Source: a virus. Taken from it: 40,348 nucleotides of DNA. Positions 7,636-16,105 of this stretch are shown piece by piece. The stretch is from positions 1 through 40,348 of IMG/VR virus record IMGVR_UViG_3300023181_000049. One strand, written 5' to 3'. The notes beneath the pieces were generated by a model. It had not been told where the DNA came from, searched no databases, and was given only the letters and a program-made list of their open reading frames with translations. Both the position numbers and the translations under genes were made by a program. Numbering within the stretch: the stretch's first letter is position 1; each line of letters opens with the position of its first letter.

Positions 7636-10509
7636 ATGGCAGAGCAGACCGTAATTATTGATGTAACCTTAAATGCGCAGGATGCAACGCAAAAGGCAAA
7701 GGATTTAGGTAATAGTATTAAGGCTATTCGTGAAGAGCAAAAGGCTTTAAAGGCTCAAGGCAAGGAAAACGACGTAGCTTTTCAATCTAACAAGGCTAGT
7801 TTATCGCAATTAAACGCAGAGCAAAAGGCGTATATTCAGATAGCCAACGCCGCCGAAGGTTCTAACAATCAATTACGGGCGCAATTAGCTATACTAACCC
7901 AACAATATAATGCTTTAGGTAAAGCCGAAAGAGATAGTACGGTAGCTGGGCAATCTTTACAACTTCAAATTCGTGGCATATCTGATGAATTAAAGAAAAA
8001 TGAAAGTGCTGTAGGTGATAATAGGCGCAATGTTGGTAATTATAAGGATGCTTTAACCCAATCAAATGATGCTACAGGTCAAGCAATATCGGCTAACAAA
8101 CAATTATTATCTTCATTAGCGCCAAATACAATAGGTTTTCAGTTAGGCGCTAATGCGATTGATACCGCAAAGGCTCATTTGCAAGCTTTTAGACAGGCTA
8201 CCCAGGAAGCAAAAGAAGCGCAAACAGCATATCAACAAGCGCAAATCATATCAACACAAGCAACTGAAGCATCAAACATAGCTACAGAACAAGCAACGGC
8301 TATCGGTTTTAAGTTTACGCAAGGTGAAGCAACGCAAGCTGAAGTTATTGCGGCCAATACATTAGCCACCGATGCTAACATAGTAGCAACTGGAGCGCAA
8401 ACAGCGGCCACAGAGGCGCAAGTAGTAGCAACAAATACAGCTACAAGCGCAATGAAGATTTTTAAGGTTGCGTTAGCCTCCACAGGAATTGGAGCGATAC
8501 TTATTTTAGTAGCCACTTTAGTTAGTTACCTTTCTTCTTTCGATCCTTTGATTGATACTATCGAGCAATTGTTTTCGGGGTTTAAAGCAGGTATCGATGC
8601 GGTTGGTAGAATTATAACGGGGTTCATAACTAATATTAAATCGGTTGGTGATTTAGTTGGTAAGCTAGGTAACTTCTTTGCTCATCCGATTGACAGTATA
8701 AAATCATTCGGTAAGGCGGTTGCCGATGCAGCAGTTGCCGCAGCCAAATTAAAAGAGGCTCAACAAGATTTAGCCGACCAACAAAATGCACAGGAAGTTA
8801 TCAACGCAAGGGCAGAGCAACAGATTAAGCAATTAATCCTACAATCCAAAAATAGAACGATTAGCGATAAGCAAAGACAGGCTTTCTTGAAACAGGCCGA
8901 GGATTTGGAAAATAAAACATTTGCACAACGATCTAAGCTAATTGAAAAGGATAATAACAATGCCGTTGAAGCGGCTCGGATTAAAGGCAATCTTAATGCC
9001 CAAGAAATTAAAAAGTTAAAAGAGTTTGGAATTGAATATGCTATCCAATTACAAAACAGGGGTAAGCTTTCTGATGATGAAGTTGAGAATTTAAAGAAAG
9101 CACAGTTAGCTAGGATTGGAAATTTAGAAGAAAGTACTCAACGTTTAGAAAAAATTCAGAACAGGCAAGATGAAAGCGCAAAACGTGCCGCCGATGCTGA
9201 AGAAAAAAGACAGGCTAAGGCGCAAGCATTAAAAGAAAAAGGTATTGAAGCAGAACAAGCACGACTTGAAAGTGTTATAAAAACCAATGAAAGCATCCAA
9301 ACACAACGTAAAAACGAAGAGGATGCAGTAAATAGAGATATTGATGAAAAAGTTGCCAAGTATAAAAAGTATGGTAAAACAACAGAGCAATTAGAATTAG
9401 AGCGCACTTCGAGGTTAAAGGAAATCAATAAGCAATATAATGAAAGCATTGCCAAATCTACTCAAGATGTTTTAGATAAGGTTGCTGAAATTTATATAAA
9501 TCGTATTGCCGATAGAAATGATAGGGAATTAGCGCAAATAGCTTTTCAGAACGAAAAGAAATTAGCGTTAATCGACGCTGATATCCTTGCCACTCAAGAG
9601 CGAATAGCGTTAGGCGAGGAAGGATTGACCGAATTAATGGTGGCTCAACAATCATTAAGGGATGCTACTGTATCAGAAAACCAATCCGCTATTGACGCTA
9701 AGAATTTAGAAATACAGAATGAAAAAAACATAGCACTTGATGAGGACGCAAAAAGGCAAATCGAACGGGAACAATCAGTATTAGAAGCCAAGATTAAAAT
9801 CCAAGAGGAAGAGCGAAAGTTAACAGATGACGGATTAAAATTACTGGAGGACGTTTTTGGCAAAGAAACCGCAATCGGTAAGGCCGCATTCTTAGCGCAA
9901 AAGGCTTTTGCAATAGCCAGGGTTATAATCGATACTCAAGCCGCTTTAGCCGCCAACGTTGCGGCACAACAAGCGAGGGCTGTTTGGTTGTCAGTAATTC
10001 CATTTGGACAAATAGCGATAGCCGCCGATGCCGTTGCATCTCAAATCGCAAGAACCAAGATTATAATTGGAGCAGCTATTGCCGCAGGAACTATTGCCTC
10101 TACTGCTGTAGCTGGATTTTCAGACGGTGTTATTGGGTTTAATTCGGATGGTCAAGGCTCTATGGTTAGAGGGAAAGGCACTTCGAAATCTGATAGTATT
10201 AATGCAAGATTGAGCAACGGCGAAAGTGTAATCAATGCGAGAAGTACGGCTATGTATGCGCCTTTGTTATCAATGATAAATGAAATGGGCGGAGGTAGAC
10301 CTTTATCGGCCGGTTATGCTATGGCTCAAGGAGGGATTGCTCAAGGTGGCTTTGTATCTAAAATGAATGATGATTTTAATAATCAGATTGGATCGGCTAA
10401 CATAATTATAAACGCTATAAAAGCATTGCCTAATCCTGTTGTTTCGGTTGAGCAGATACTATCGGCTGAACAGGTTCGTCAGCAGGTAGCGGTTCAACAG
10501 AATTTATAA
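7636..10509 (+). CDS. tape measure protein
   Basis: 957 residues, the second longest protein here, which sets tail length and is threaded through the tube. The N-terminal 250 residues are Ala/Gln/Thr-rich helix and coiled coil. A hydrophobic segment (GIGAILILVATLVSYLSS, about 283-302) follows. A long Lys/Glu/Gln coiled coil covers about 370-750. A second hydrophobic Ala-rich region (IIIGAAIAAGTIAS) lies near 810-825, and near 845-870 comes KGTSKSDSINARLSNGESVI, a C-terminal motif typical of Bacteroidota tape measures. The start is ATG 7636 after an AT-rich leader. Its last 80 bp are overlapped by a leftward gene. Confidence 0.9.
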   Translation: MAEQTVIIDVTLNAQDATQKAKDLGNSIKAIREEQKALKAQGKENDVAFQSNKASLSQLNAEQKAYIQIANAAEGSNNQLRAQLAILTQQYNALGKAERDSTVAGQSLQLQIRGISDELKKNESAVGDNRRNVGNYKDALTQSNDATGQAISANKQLLSSLAPNTIGFQLGANAIDTAKAHLQAFRQATQEAKEAQTAYQQAQIISTQATEASNIATEQATAIGFKFTQGEATQAEVIAANTLATDANIVATGAQTAATEAQVVATNTATSAMKIFKVALASTGIGAILILVATLVSYLSSFDPLIDTIEQLFSGFKAGIDAVGRIITGFITNIKSVGDLVGKLGNFFAHPIDSIKSFGKAVADAAVAAAKLKEAQQDLADQQNAQEVINARAEQQIKQLILQSKNRTISDKQRQAFLKQAEDLENKTFAQRSKLIEKDNNNAVEAARIKGNLNAQEIKKLKEFGIEYAIQLQNRGKLSDDEVENLKKAQLARIGNLEESTQRLEKIQNRQDESAKRAADAEEKRQAKAQALKEKGIEAEQARLESVIKTNESIQTQRKNEEDAVNRDIDEKVAKYKKYGKTTEQLELERTSRLKEINKQYNESIAKSTQDVLDKVAEIYINRIADRNDRELAQIAFQNEKKLALIDADILATQERIALGEEGLTELMVAQQSLRDATVSENQSAIDAKNLEIQNEKNIALDEDAKRQIEREQSVLEAKIKIQEEERKLTDDGLKLLEDVFGKETAIGKAAFLAQKAFAIARVIIDTQAALAANVAAQQARAVWLSVIPFGQIAIAADAVASQIARTKIIIGAAIAAGTIASTAVAGFSDGVIGFNSDGQGSMVRGKGTSKSDSINARLSNGESVINARSTAMYAPLLSMINEMGGGRPLSAGYAMAQGGIAQGGFVSKMNDDFNNQIGSANIIINAIKALPNPVVSVEQILSAEQVRQQVAVQQNL

Positions 10510-10648
10510 TTTTTCGGTTGCGCTCAAATGCATTATTCATTTTCTCTAACTGATATTTATTAAACCCGAAAGGATTTGAAAACACATTTTTCTTTAATGC
10601 ATTAACTTCTTTAATCTTTTTACGCAGGTCTGATTTGTTTCGTATCAT
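10430..10648 (-). CDS. small leftward basic protein, unknown function
   Basis: 72 residues. The N-terminal half is basic (MIRNKSDLRKKIKEVNALKK) and may bind nucleic acid; the C-terminal tail is Pro/Gln-rich (VEPLPADEPVQPIV) and is encoded opposite the end of the tape measure gene. It is coupled by ATGA to the leftward HTH gene upstream of it, so the two form a two-gene operon. The function is not recognised. Confidence 0.5.
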   Translation of the reverse strand: MIRNKSDLRKKIKEVNALKKNVFSNPFGFNKYQLEKMNNAFERNRKIINSVEPLPADEPVQPIVSAQPKQQD

Positions 10649-10872
10649 TTGAATGATTTTAAAATATTAAATACGGTTGCCCTGCATACATTTAGCTTTG
10701 CGCTTGCTTCATTTACAGCCTCTGTTTTTTTGGATCCTGTTTTCATTCGCATATCTACAAATCTATAAATCTCTAAATGAGTTCCAATTTTAACAGGCAT
10801 CAATCCGTTACGCACTAAATACTTTAGTTCGCCACTAGCGTCAAGTCTATTTAAAATGTCGTATGTATTCAT
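10645..10872 (-). CDS. small helix-turn-helix protein, leftward
   Basis: 75 residues. After an N-terminal segment (MNTYDILNRLDASGELKYLV) the C-terminal half reads EIYRFVDMRMKTGSKKTEAV, then NEASAKLNVCRATVFNILK. The end is a classic HTH: A-x-K-L-N-V-C-R-A-T-V-F-N-I. It resembles small HTH proteins found across Bacteroidota mobile elements. It lies divergent to the protease/capsid genes, with a palindrome (10892-10905) between the two starts, so it may regulate itself and the capsid genes. Regulation is inferred. Confidence 0.65.
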   Translation of the reverse strand: MNTYDILNRLDASGELKYLVRNGLMPVKIGTHLEIYRFVDMRMKTGSKKTEAVNEASAKLNVCRATVFNILKSFK

Positions 10873-10891
10873 TTTTAATAAAGGTATAAAT

Positions 10892-10905
10892 AATAGTAGA
10901 CTATT
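10892..10905. promoter_or_regulatory. palindromic operator candidate
   Basis: AATAGT AG ACTATT is a perfect 6-bp inverted repeat with a 2-bp spacer, placed between the leftward HTH gene (start 10872) and the rightward protease gene (start 10935). It is a reasonable binding site for the neighbouring HTH protein; not demonstrable from sequence. Confidence 0.45.
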
Positions 10906-10934
10906 TTAAAACTATTTGAATTTACTTTTACATC

Positions 10935-12176
10935 ATGGCGGAAATAAAGCTTTACGATTACGAAGTTGCAGACGATTGGGGATGGTGTGAATTCTTTTGC
11001 ATTGGGCAAGGTAACCTATCTGCTTCAGTTGTTGTTCCTTTAATTGAAGCCGTTCCCGAAGATGAAGAAATTTTAGTTAAGATTAATTCGGTTGGCGGTT
11101 TTGTTTTTGACGGTTGGGCGATTTACAACGCGCTAAAAGCACATAAAGCTAAAGTTGTAGTTCGTATCGATGGATTAGCCGCAAGCATTGCCTCTATTAT
11201 AGCAATGGCAGGTGATGAAGTTAATATTTGTCAAGCGGCTATGTTAATGATACATAAGCCAACTGTTGATGGTTTTTGGATGGGTTCGGTAGATGCCGAA
11301 ACTTTAAAGAAAGAAGCCAACGCATTAGACCAAATCCAAGCGGTTTTAAATTCAATATATGTTTCAAAAACAGGAATGGATGCCGCCGCTATTGATGGTA
11401 TGATTAACGCCGAAACATGGATAACTCCAGATGTTGCAAAGGCTTTAGGTTTTGCTGATAGTATTTTAGGAACTATTTCTAACGAGGTTATCGAAACTAC
11501 ATTAAGCGAAAACATTTTTAAACACGTATTTAAAAATGCAAATGCGCAAACAATGGCTTATGCCAATAAAACGATTAAAGTAAATAAAGAAAATAAAAAT
11601 ATGGATAACGTAAAGGAGGCTTTAGAAAAGCACAACACTCTATTAACAGAGATTGGAAATTTCTTCAAAAACATTGTTAAGCCAAAAAATGAAGGCGAAG
11701 AAAACAATGAAGTTGTAAACTCATCGGTTCAACTTGAAAACGAAAGTTACATTTATTTCGATGGCGCGTTAGCCGTTGGGACTAAAGTATATACAGATGA
11801 GGCGATGACGGAAGCGGCAAGCGATGGTGACCATACATTAATGGACGGCAGAACTATTACGGTTGCAGATGCTGAAGTTACAAACATTCAGGAGGTAGTT
11901 GACGAAGCAGTTTCTAACGAAGCTTTAGTTGCTGAAAATACTTCCTTGAAAGAAAGAATTACGGCACTAGAAGAAAGCGTTAATTCACTAACAACTGCTG
12001 TTACTAATTCTAACGAGGCACTTGAAAAGATTAACAAAATCAAGTCTACCTACAAACCAGAAAATAGAGAGCAAGAGTTTTCTACTACTACTGTACCATC
12101 TACTAAGCCAGACTTTAGCAATGAAGCTAGAGAGGCAAGAAAACAAGAAATTAAAGACAAAAAAAATAAAAAATAA
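10935..12176 (+). CDS. ClpP-like prohead protease with scaffold-like C-terminus
   Basis: 413 residues. Residues 1-190 form a ClpP/SppA-type serine protease: NSVGGFVFDGWAIYNAL oxyanion region, catalytic Ser84 in DGLAASIASIIAMAGD, and His107 in MLMIHKPT. After about residue 205 the protein changes to a charged, low-complexity and coiled-coil region (ENTSLKERITALEESVNSL near 340-358) with a Lys-rich end, as in scaffolds that the protease digests during capsid maturation. An in-frame ATG at 11601 (MDNVKEALEKHN) could start a separate scaffold of 191 residues. It is immediately followed by the capsid gene (2-bp gap). Confidence 0.85.
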   Translation: MAEIKLYDYEVADDWGWCEFFCIGQGNLSASVVVPLIEAVPEDEEILVKINSVGGFVFDGWAIYNALKAHKAKVVVRIDGLAASIASIIAMAGDEVNICQAAMLMIHKPTVDGFWMGSVDAETLKKEANALDQIQAVLNSIYVSKTGMDAAAIDGMINAETWITPDVAKALGFADSILGTISNEVIETTLSENIFKHVFKNANAQTMAYANKTIKVNKENKNMDNVKEALEKHNTLLTEIGNFFKNIVKPKNEGEENNEVVNSSVQLENESYIYFDGALAVGTKVYTDEAMTEAASDGDHTLMDGRTITVADAEVTNIQEVVDEAVSNEALVAENTSLKERITALEESVNSLTTAVTNSNEALEKINKIKSTYKPENREQEFSTTTVPSTKPDFSNEAREARKQEIKDKKNKK

Positions 12177-12178
12177 TT

Positions 12179-13588
12179 ATGGCATTACCAGCAAACATTG
12201 TTGACCTAGACCCAGTAGATTTCTGCGGTAAACAGGTAATGAGCTTCAAGGAAGCTCTTTGGACACAAGCCTTTGAAGATCCGCAGTTAAGCGAATTATT
12301 AACCATAATTCCTGGCGTTAAAGCAAAGCAACAAGTTGTTATTTTAGGTTTCTTAGGTTTACTAGGTAAAAAAGCAAGCACTACGCAATGTGCGCCAGAT
12401 GCAAGCGATCAAGAAATTCCATCTGTTCAAAAGTTTTACGAACCTGCTGATATTGAGGATCGTTTTACCGAGTGCTGGAAAAACCTTTTAGATAAATTCA
12501 CAGTTTGGGGATTAGGCAACGGCTTGAAAAAAGCAGACCTAACAGGAACAGACTTTGCAAATTTCCTAGAAGAAAGAGTTTTAGAAAGTTTAAGACAAGC
12601 GGTTTACCGTATTGTTTGGTTTGGCGATACCGCTGCTGATAATGTAGGCGATGGCGGTCATTTAACAGCTGGTATCGATCCATTATACTTTACTGCGATT
12701 GACGGGTTCTGGAAACAATTTTTTGCGATTGCTACGGCAAATCCTACGCAAAGAGTTATCATTGCTCAAAACAATGGTGGTTTAGTTGCTCCAGCTACTC
12801 CAACAACTGAAACTGCGGCTTCGGGAGGTACTTTGGCTGCGGCTACGTATTATATCAGAGTAGCGGCTATTAATGCAAATGGCGTATCTGCCGCAGGAAC
12901 GGAAGTTTCTCAAGTTACTACCGGTTCAACTTCAACTATTACGGTTACTTATGCACCTGTTACGGGAGCAACTGGTTATCGTGTTTATATTGGAACTTCA
13001 CCAGGCGCACAAACTGTTTACTTTGCAGATACCGCTTCGCCTTTAGTAATTACTACTTTATCAGGCGCTTTAGCGGGTACTCCACAAACAAGCGGAACGG
13101 CTTCAACTTATGCAGGTCAAGCGTTTACGCCAACCGATACAACCAACCAAGTAGTTACTGGCTATTTACAGTCGATGATTACCAACATGGACGAGCGTAT
13201 GGCGGGAATGTCGCCTAAGTTCTTTGTTACACGTTCTATTGCAGAACAGTATCGCGCAGAACGTAGAGCGTTTGCTAATATTGATTTAGCTTATATGCGT
13301 ACCGAAGAAGGATGGGATATGTTGGAGTTTGCAGGTTATCCGGTTATCGTTTTAAACTTTGAGGATAGAATGATTAAAGAATACTTCAATGACGGAGTTT
13401 CTTATTATTTACCTCACCGTATTTACTTTACTCCGATTACAAACTTGCATTTAGCAACAGGAGAAGAGGGTGAGCTTTCAACCTTAAAAGCGTGGTTTAG
13501 AGATTTCGATATGCAATACTACATTGATATTCTTTTCAGTGTAGATGCTTTAGTGATTGAAGATTACAAGTTAATGGTTGGTTACTAA
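12179..13588 (+). CDS. major capsid protein with inserted Ig/FN3-like domain
   Basis: 469 residues. Its position after the protease/scaffold, its length, and sections such as FLEERVLESLRQAVYRIVWFGD, TAIDGFWKQFF and the C-terminal QYYIDILFSVDALVIEDYKL fit an HK97-fold capsid subunit of the Bacteroidota type. Between about residues 200 and 310 is a Thr/Ala/Gly-rich segment with GTLAAATYYIRVAAINANG and VTYAPVTGATGYRVYIGTS. This has the strand pattern of an FN3/Ig-like domain and looks inserted into the capsid fold. The fold then resumes with TDTTNQVVTGYLQSMITNMD. The insertion probably protrudes from the capsid. Confidence 0.8.
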   Translation: MALPANIVDLDPVDFCGKQVMSFKEALWTQAFEDPQLSELLTIIPGVKAKQQVVILGFLGLLGKKASTTQCAPDASDQEIPSVQKFYEPADIEDRFTECWKNLLDKFTVWGLGNGLKKADLTGTDFANFLEERVLESLRQAVYRIVWFGDTAADNVGDGGHLTAGIDPLYFTAIDGFWKQFFAIATANPTQRVIIAQNNGGLVAPATPTTETAASGGTLAAATYYIRVAAINANGVSAAGTEVSQVTTGSTSTITVTYAPVTGATGYRVYIGTSPGAQTVYFADTASPLVITTLSGALAGTPQTSGTASTYAGQAFTPTDTTNQVVTGYLQSMITNMDERMAGMSPKFFVTRSIAEQYRAERRAFANIDLAYMRTEEGWDMLEFAGYPVIVLNFEDRMIKEYFNDGVSYYLPHRIYFTPITNLHLATGEEGELSTLKAWFRDFDMQYYIDILFSVDALVIEDYKLMVGY

Positions 13589-13592
13589 TTTA

Positions 13593-13600
13593 AAAGGAGG
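13593..13600 (+). promoter_or_regulatory. strong Shine-Dalgarno before the tail-tube-like gene
   Basis: AAAGGAGG lies 8 bp before the ATG at 13609. Most genes here lack such a site, so this is noteworthy and supports the chosen start; it may ensure high expression of a structural subunit. Confidence 0.6.
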
Positions 13601-13608
13601 AAATTATC

Positions 13609-14187
13609 ATGGCATTTATTTGCGGAGAAATAACAGCCGATATTGAAAGAGATTGCGCCATCCTACCTGTAGGAGGCGTAAAATCTACAATGCGCATCGG
13701 AAATACTGAAGACATTGCAACTGTAACATTCGATGCTACAAATCCATTGATCGTAACTGATATAGTTATGAAAGACGGTAAGCAGATGTTTACTTGGGAA
13801 GTCTTTAAAAGAGGTCATAAGCCTAGATTTGAAAAGGTTAACGGCGATTTTGCAGACCGTTATCGCCACATTATCGACACATCGGTGCAAACGTGGGATA
13901 ACACCACAAAAGCGCAGGTAGAGGGTTTAAATGCGGCGAGCGTGTTTGTTATTGTGGAAAACCTACAAAATACAGGCGATGCACGTTTTGAGATCTACGG
14001 ACTTGACGCAGGAATGTTTGTTGCTGACGGAGCGGTTAGAAACTTGAATGAAAATGACGGGGTTTATTCGTTGTCATTATCAAGTGATGATTTGAGTTTA
14101 GAGCCTCATATCCCTCGCTCATTCTGGGATACTACTTACGAAGGAACGTTGACGGCCTTGGCTACTTTAGATATACCAGCGGTTTAA
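13609..14187 (+). CDS. probable major tail (tube) protein
   Basis: 192 residues. It begins MAFICGEITADIERDC and PVGGVKSTMRIGN and contains EVFKRGHKPRFEKV, then FEIYGLDAGMFV near the centre. This resembles a conserved family I recall from Bacteroidota prophages, with sizes and beta-rich content like tail tube subunits. The strong Shine-Dalgarno, the place right after the capsid gene, and the terminator following it all suit a highly expressed structural protein. The exact role (tube versus capsid decoration) is uncertain. Confidence 0.5.
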   Translation: MAFICGEITADIERDCAILPVGGVKSTMRIGNTEDIATVTFDATNPLIVTDIVMKDGKQMFTWEVFKRGHKPRFEKVNGDFADRYRHIIDTSVQTWDNTTKAQVEGLNAASVFVIVENLQNTGDARFEIYGLDAGMFVADGAVRNLNENDGVYSLSLSSDDLSLEPHIPRSFWDTTYEGTLTALATLDIPAV

Positions 14188-14210
14188 TTTAAAAATAATA
14201 TTTAACTTTA

Positions 14211-14237
14211 AAGGCGAGCTAGTGGTTCGCCTTTTTT
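14211..14237 (+). terminator. intrinsic terminator after the capsid/tail-tube genes
   Basis: AAGGCGA (14211-14217) pairs with TCGCCTT (14227-14233) around a 9-nt loop, and the T-run extends to 14237. It separates the tail-tube gene from the portal gene block. Confidence 0.75.
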
Positions 14238-14251
14238 GTAAACATAATTAT

Positions 14252-14788
14252 ATGACGGCTACCGAAATTTATAACAGCATTCAAGGGCTTGAAAAGCTTA
14301 TCTATCAGATAAACAAAAGAGAGCCATCGGCGATAAAAGAATTAAATAGGCTTCATCGTATTGCCTTTGGCGAAAGCGTAGTAGCTGACTGTTCAAATTG
14401 CCATATAAAAGCTTATAAAAAATTATTATCTTTAACCATACAAGATTTACAAATTATGGAAAGTCAAAAATTTAAGATTAAAAAGGACGCTCTTATTGAA
14501 TATCCTTTTAGAAGCGGCCAATTTTATAGCTCGAAAAGCGGAATTGAGGACAGTATTGCAATTGCATACCTAGAACAGTTCCCAAAATTGGTTAAAAACT
14601 TTGAAACTTATCCAGGTTCTGAAAGCGAAAGCAAAGAATTGGATTTATCTTCTGTAGTAGAAGCTGAAATACCTGCCGAAAACGTGGAAGTTGTCGAAGA
14701 AACAGTTGAAAATGAAGCGGTAGAAGCTGAAATTCCTGCCGAAAAAGAACAAAAACACCCATCGAAACAAGGTAAAAACAAAAAATAG
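14252..14788 (+). CDS. virion-associated protein of unknown function before the portal
   Basis: 178 residues from ATG 14252; a longer GTG start at 14222 would lie inside the terminator and is rejected. The N-terminal half is helical (SIQGLEKLIYQINKREPSAI) with Cys residues at DCSNCHIKAYKKLL. The C-terminal third is acidic and contains a duplicated block VEAEIPAE, encoded by 26-bp near-identical repeats at 14657-14682 and 14720-14745. The end is Lys-rich. It sits directly before the portal gene (stop TAG adjoins ATG at 14789). A head-related role is inferred only from position. Confidence 0.55.
   Translation: MTATEIYNSIQGLEKLIYQINKREPSAIKELNRLHRIAFGESVVADCSNCHIKAYKKLLSLTIQDLQIMESQKFKIKKDALIEYPFRSGQFYSSKSGIEDSIAIAYLEQFPKLVKNFETYPGSESESKELDLSSVVEAEIPAENVEVVEETVENEAVEAEIPAEKEQKHPSKQGKNKK
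14657..14745 (+). repeat. 26-bp direct repeat within the pre-portal gene
   Basis: Two copies (14657-14682 and 14720-14745) differ at one position and encode VEAEIPAE-type segments within an acidic, probably disordered, tail. Likely a recent local duplication. Confidence 0.65.
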
Positions 14789-16105
14789 ATGTCAAAAATC
14801 TTCAATCTTCCAGATGCAGCACCTAGAATAGTAGTTATCGACGGTAGTAAGTTAGGAATAAAGACTTATGGCGAAGATAACGGCTATCCGCAACGTATGC
14901 AGAACCTTTACAACGCTTCGGGATCGGCTAAGATGTGCGCTAATTTAGCGGCTAGTTATGTTGTAGGTAAGGGATTTGAGGATAAATATTTCTATAAAGC
15001 TATAATTAACGAAAAAGGCTTAACGCCTGATAAGTTAATTCGTATTCTTGCGCCAGACAAAAAGAAATTAAGAGGGATCGCCGTTCACATTAACTATAAT
15101 GCAAGCTATCAAAAGACCGAGGTCAACTTTGTTCCTTTTGAAAATTGTAGAATAGGTGATGGAGATTTTAAAGGCAAAATTGGATTAAAAAAAGATTGGT
15201 ATACGACAAAAAGATTTGGCAGTAAAAAAGCTGATGATATTGATTTTATCGACCGTTACAATCCAGACCCTTTGGTTATCGAAGCGCAAGTTCAAGCTTC
15301 GGGAGGTTGGGAAAATTACAAAGGACAGGTTTTATTTCATTCAGATGATTACGGGACTTACCCTTTAGCAACAATTGATCCTGTATTAAATGACGTTCAA
15401 GCCGAAATAGAAAGCTCGAACACCCGAAAGAACAATCTTAAGAACAATTTCCAGCTTAAAACTATTTGGGTTGAAAAGGGACAGGTTCAAGATGAAGATG
15501 AACAACAAGAAACGGTTGAGGGTATTAGAAAGTTTGTTGGTAGTGATGGCAATCAAGTAAGCGTCGTTTTTTCAAAAGACCCAGACGGAAAAGACGTGCC
15601 AGATTTAAAAAGCATTTCTTCTGGTGTTAACGATAAGTTATTCCAATACACAGACCAAGCGGCAAGATTAGCTATTTATACGGCATTCGGTCAACCTGCT
15701 ATTTTGCATTCAGATTACCAAGGAACTAACGGATATAACGAGGGGCAGTTGCCTCAAAGTATGGCTTATTACAATGCCTACACTGAGCCGGATAGGATTT
15801 TCTTTGAAGAACTATTTACCGAACTATTTGAAAATTGGCACGAAAATATTAACCCTAGTAAAAGCTACAGGATTATACCTTTAGATACGGTTACAAATGG
15901 CGAAGTGTCAACTGAAGATGATAAACCTCTGATTGAAACAATTGGAATTGGAGGTACGCAGGCATTACAAGCTATATTAGCCGATCCTGCAACAACTCCC
16001 GAGCAAAAGAAAAATACTTTGGTTATTGTATTTGGGCTAAGTCAAGAAAATGCATCATTGTTAGCAGGGGTTACGACAGGAGATATTAAAACACCAGAGG
16101 AATAA
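14789..16105 (+). CDS. portal protein
   Basis: 438 residues. The N-terminus has YGEDNGYPQRMQNLYNAS, a motif I recognise from Bacteroidota phage portals, followed by a conserved Ala/Gly helix. Further on are FHSDDYGTYPLATIDPVL and a central helical stem region with polar residues. Near the end comes GGTQALQAILADPATTPEQK, again typical. The portal forms the dodecameric vertex ring through which DNA is packaged. It precedes a connector-like gene with single-base overlap (TAATG, 16105). It lies about 13 kb from TerL instead of next to it. Confidence 0.8.
   Translation: MSKIFNLPDAAPRIVVIDGSKLGIKTYGEDNGYPQRMQNLYNASGSAKMCANLAASYVVGKGFEDKYFYKAIINEKGLTPDKLIRILAPDKKKLRGIAVHINYNASYQKTEVNFVPFENCRIGDGDFKGKIGLKKDWYTTKRFGSKKADDIDFIDRYNPDPLVIEAQVQASGGWENYKGQVLFHSDDYGTYPLATIDPVLNDVQAEIESSNTRKNNLKNNFQLKTIWVEKGQVQDEDEQQETVEGIRKFVGSDGNQVSVVFSKDPDGKDVPDLKSISSGVNDKLFQYTDQAARLAIYTAFGQPAILHSDYQGTNGYNEGQLPQSMAYYNAYTEPDRIFFEELFTELFENWHENINPSKSYRIIPLDTVTNGEVSTEDDKPLIETIGIGGTQALQAILADPATTPEQKKNTLVIVFGLSQENASLLAGVTTGDIKTPEE

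Noticed and set aside
8232-9863. Several leftward open frames opposite the tape measure gene
   Set aside because: They are shadow frames created by the Ala/Gln/Lys-rich rightward coding sequence; compositions are Cys/Ser-rich and implausible.
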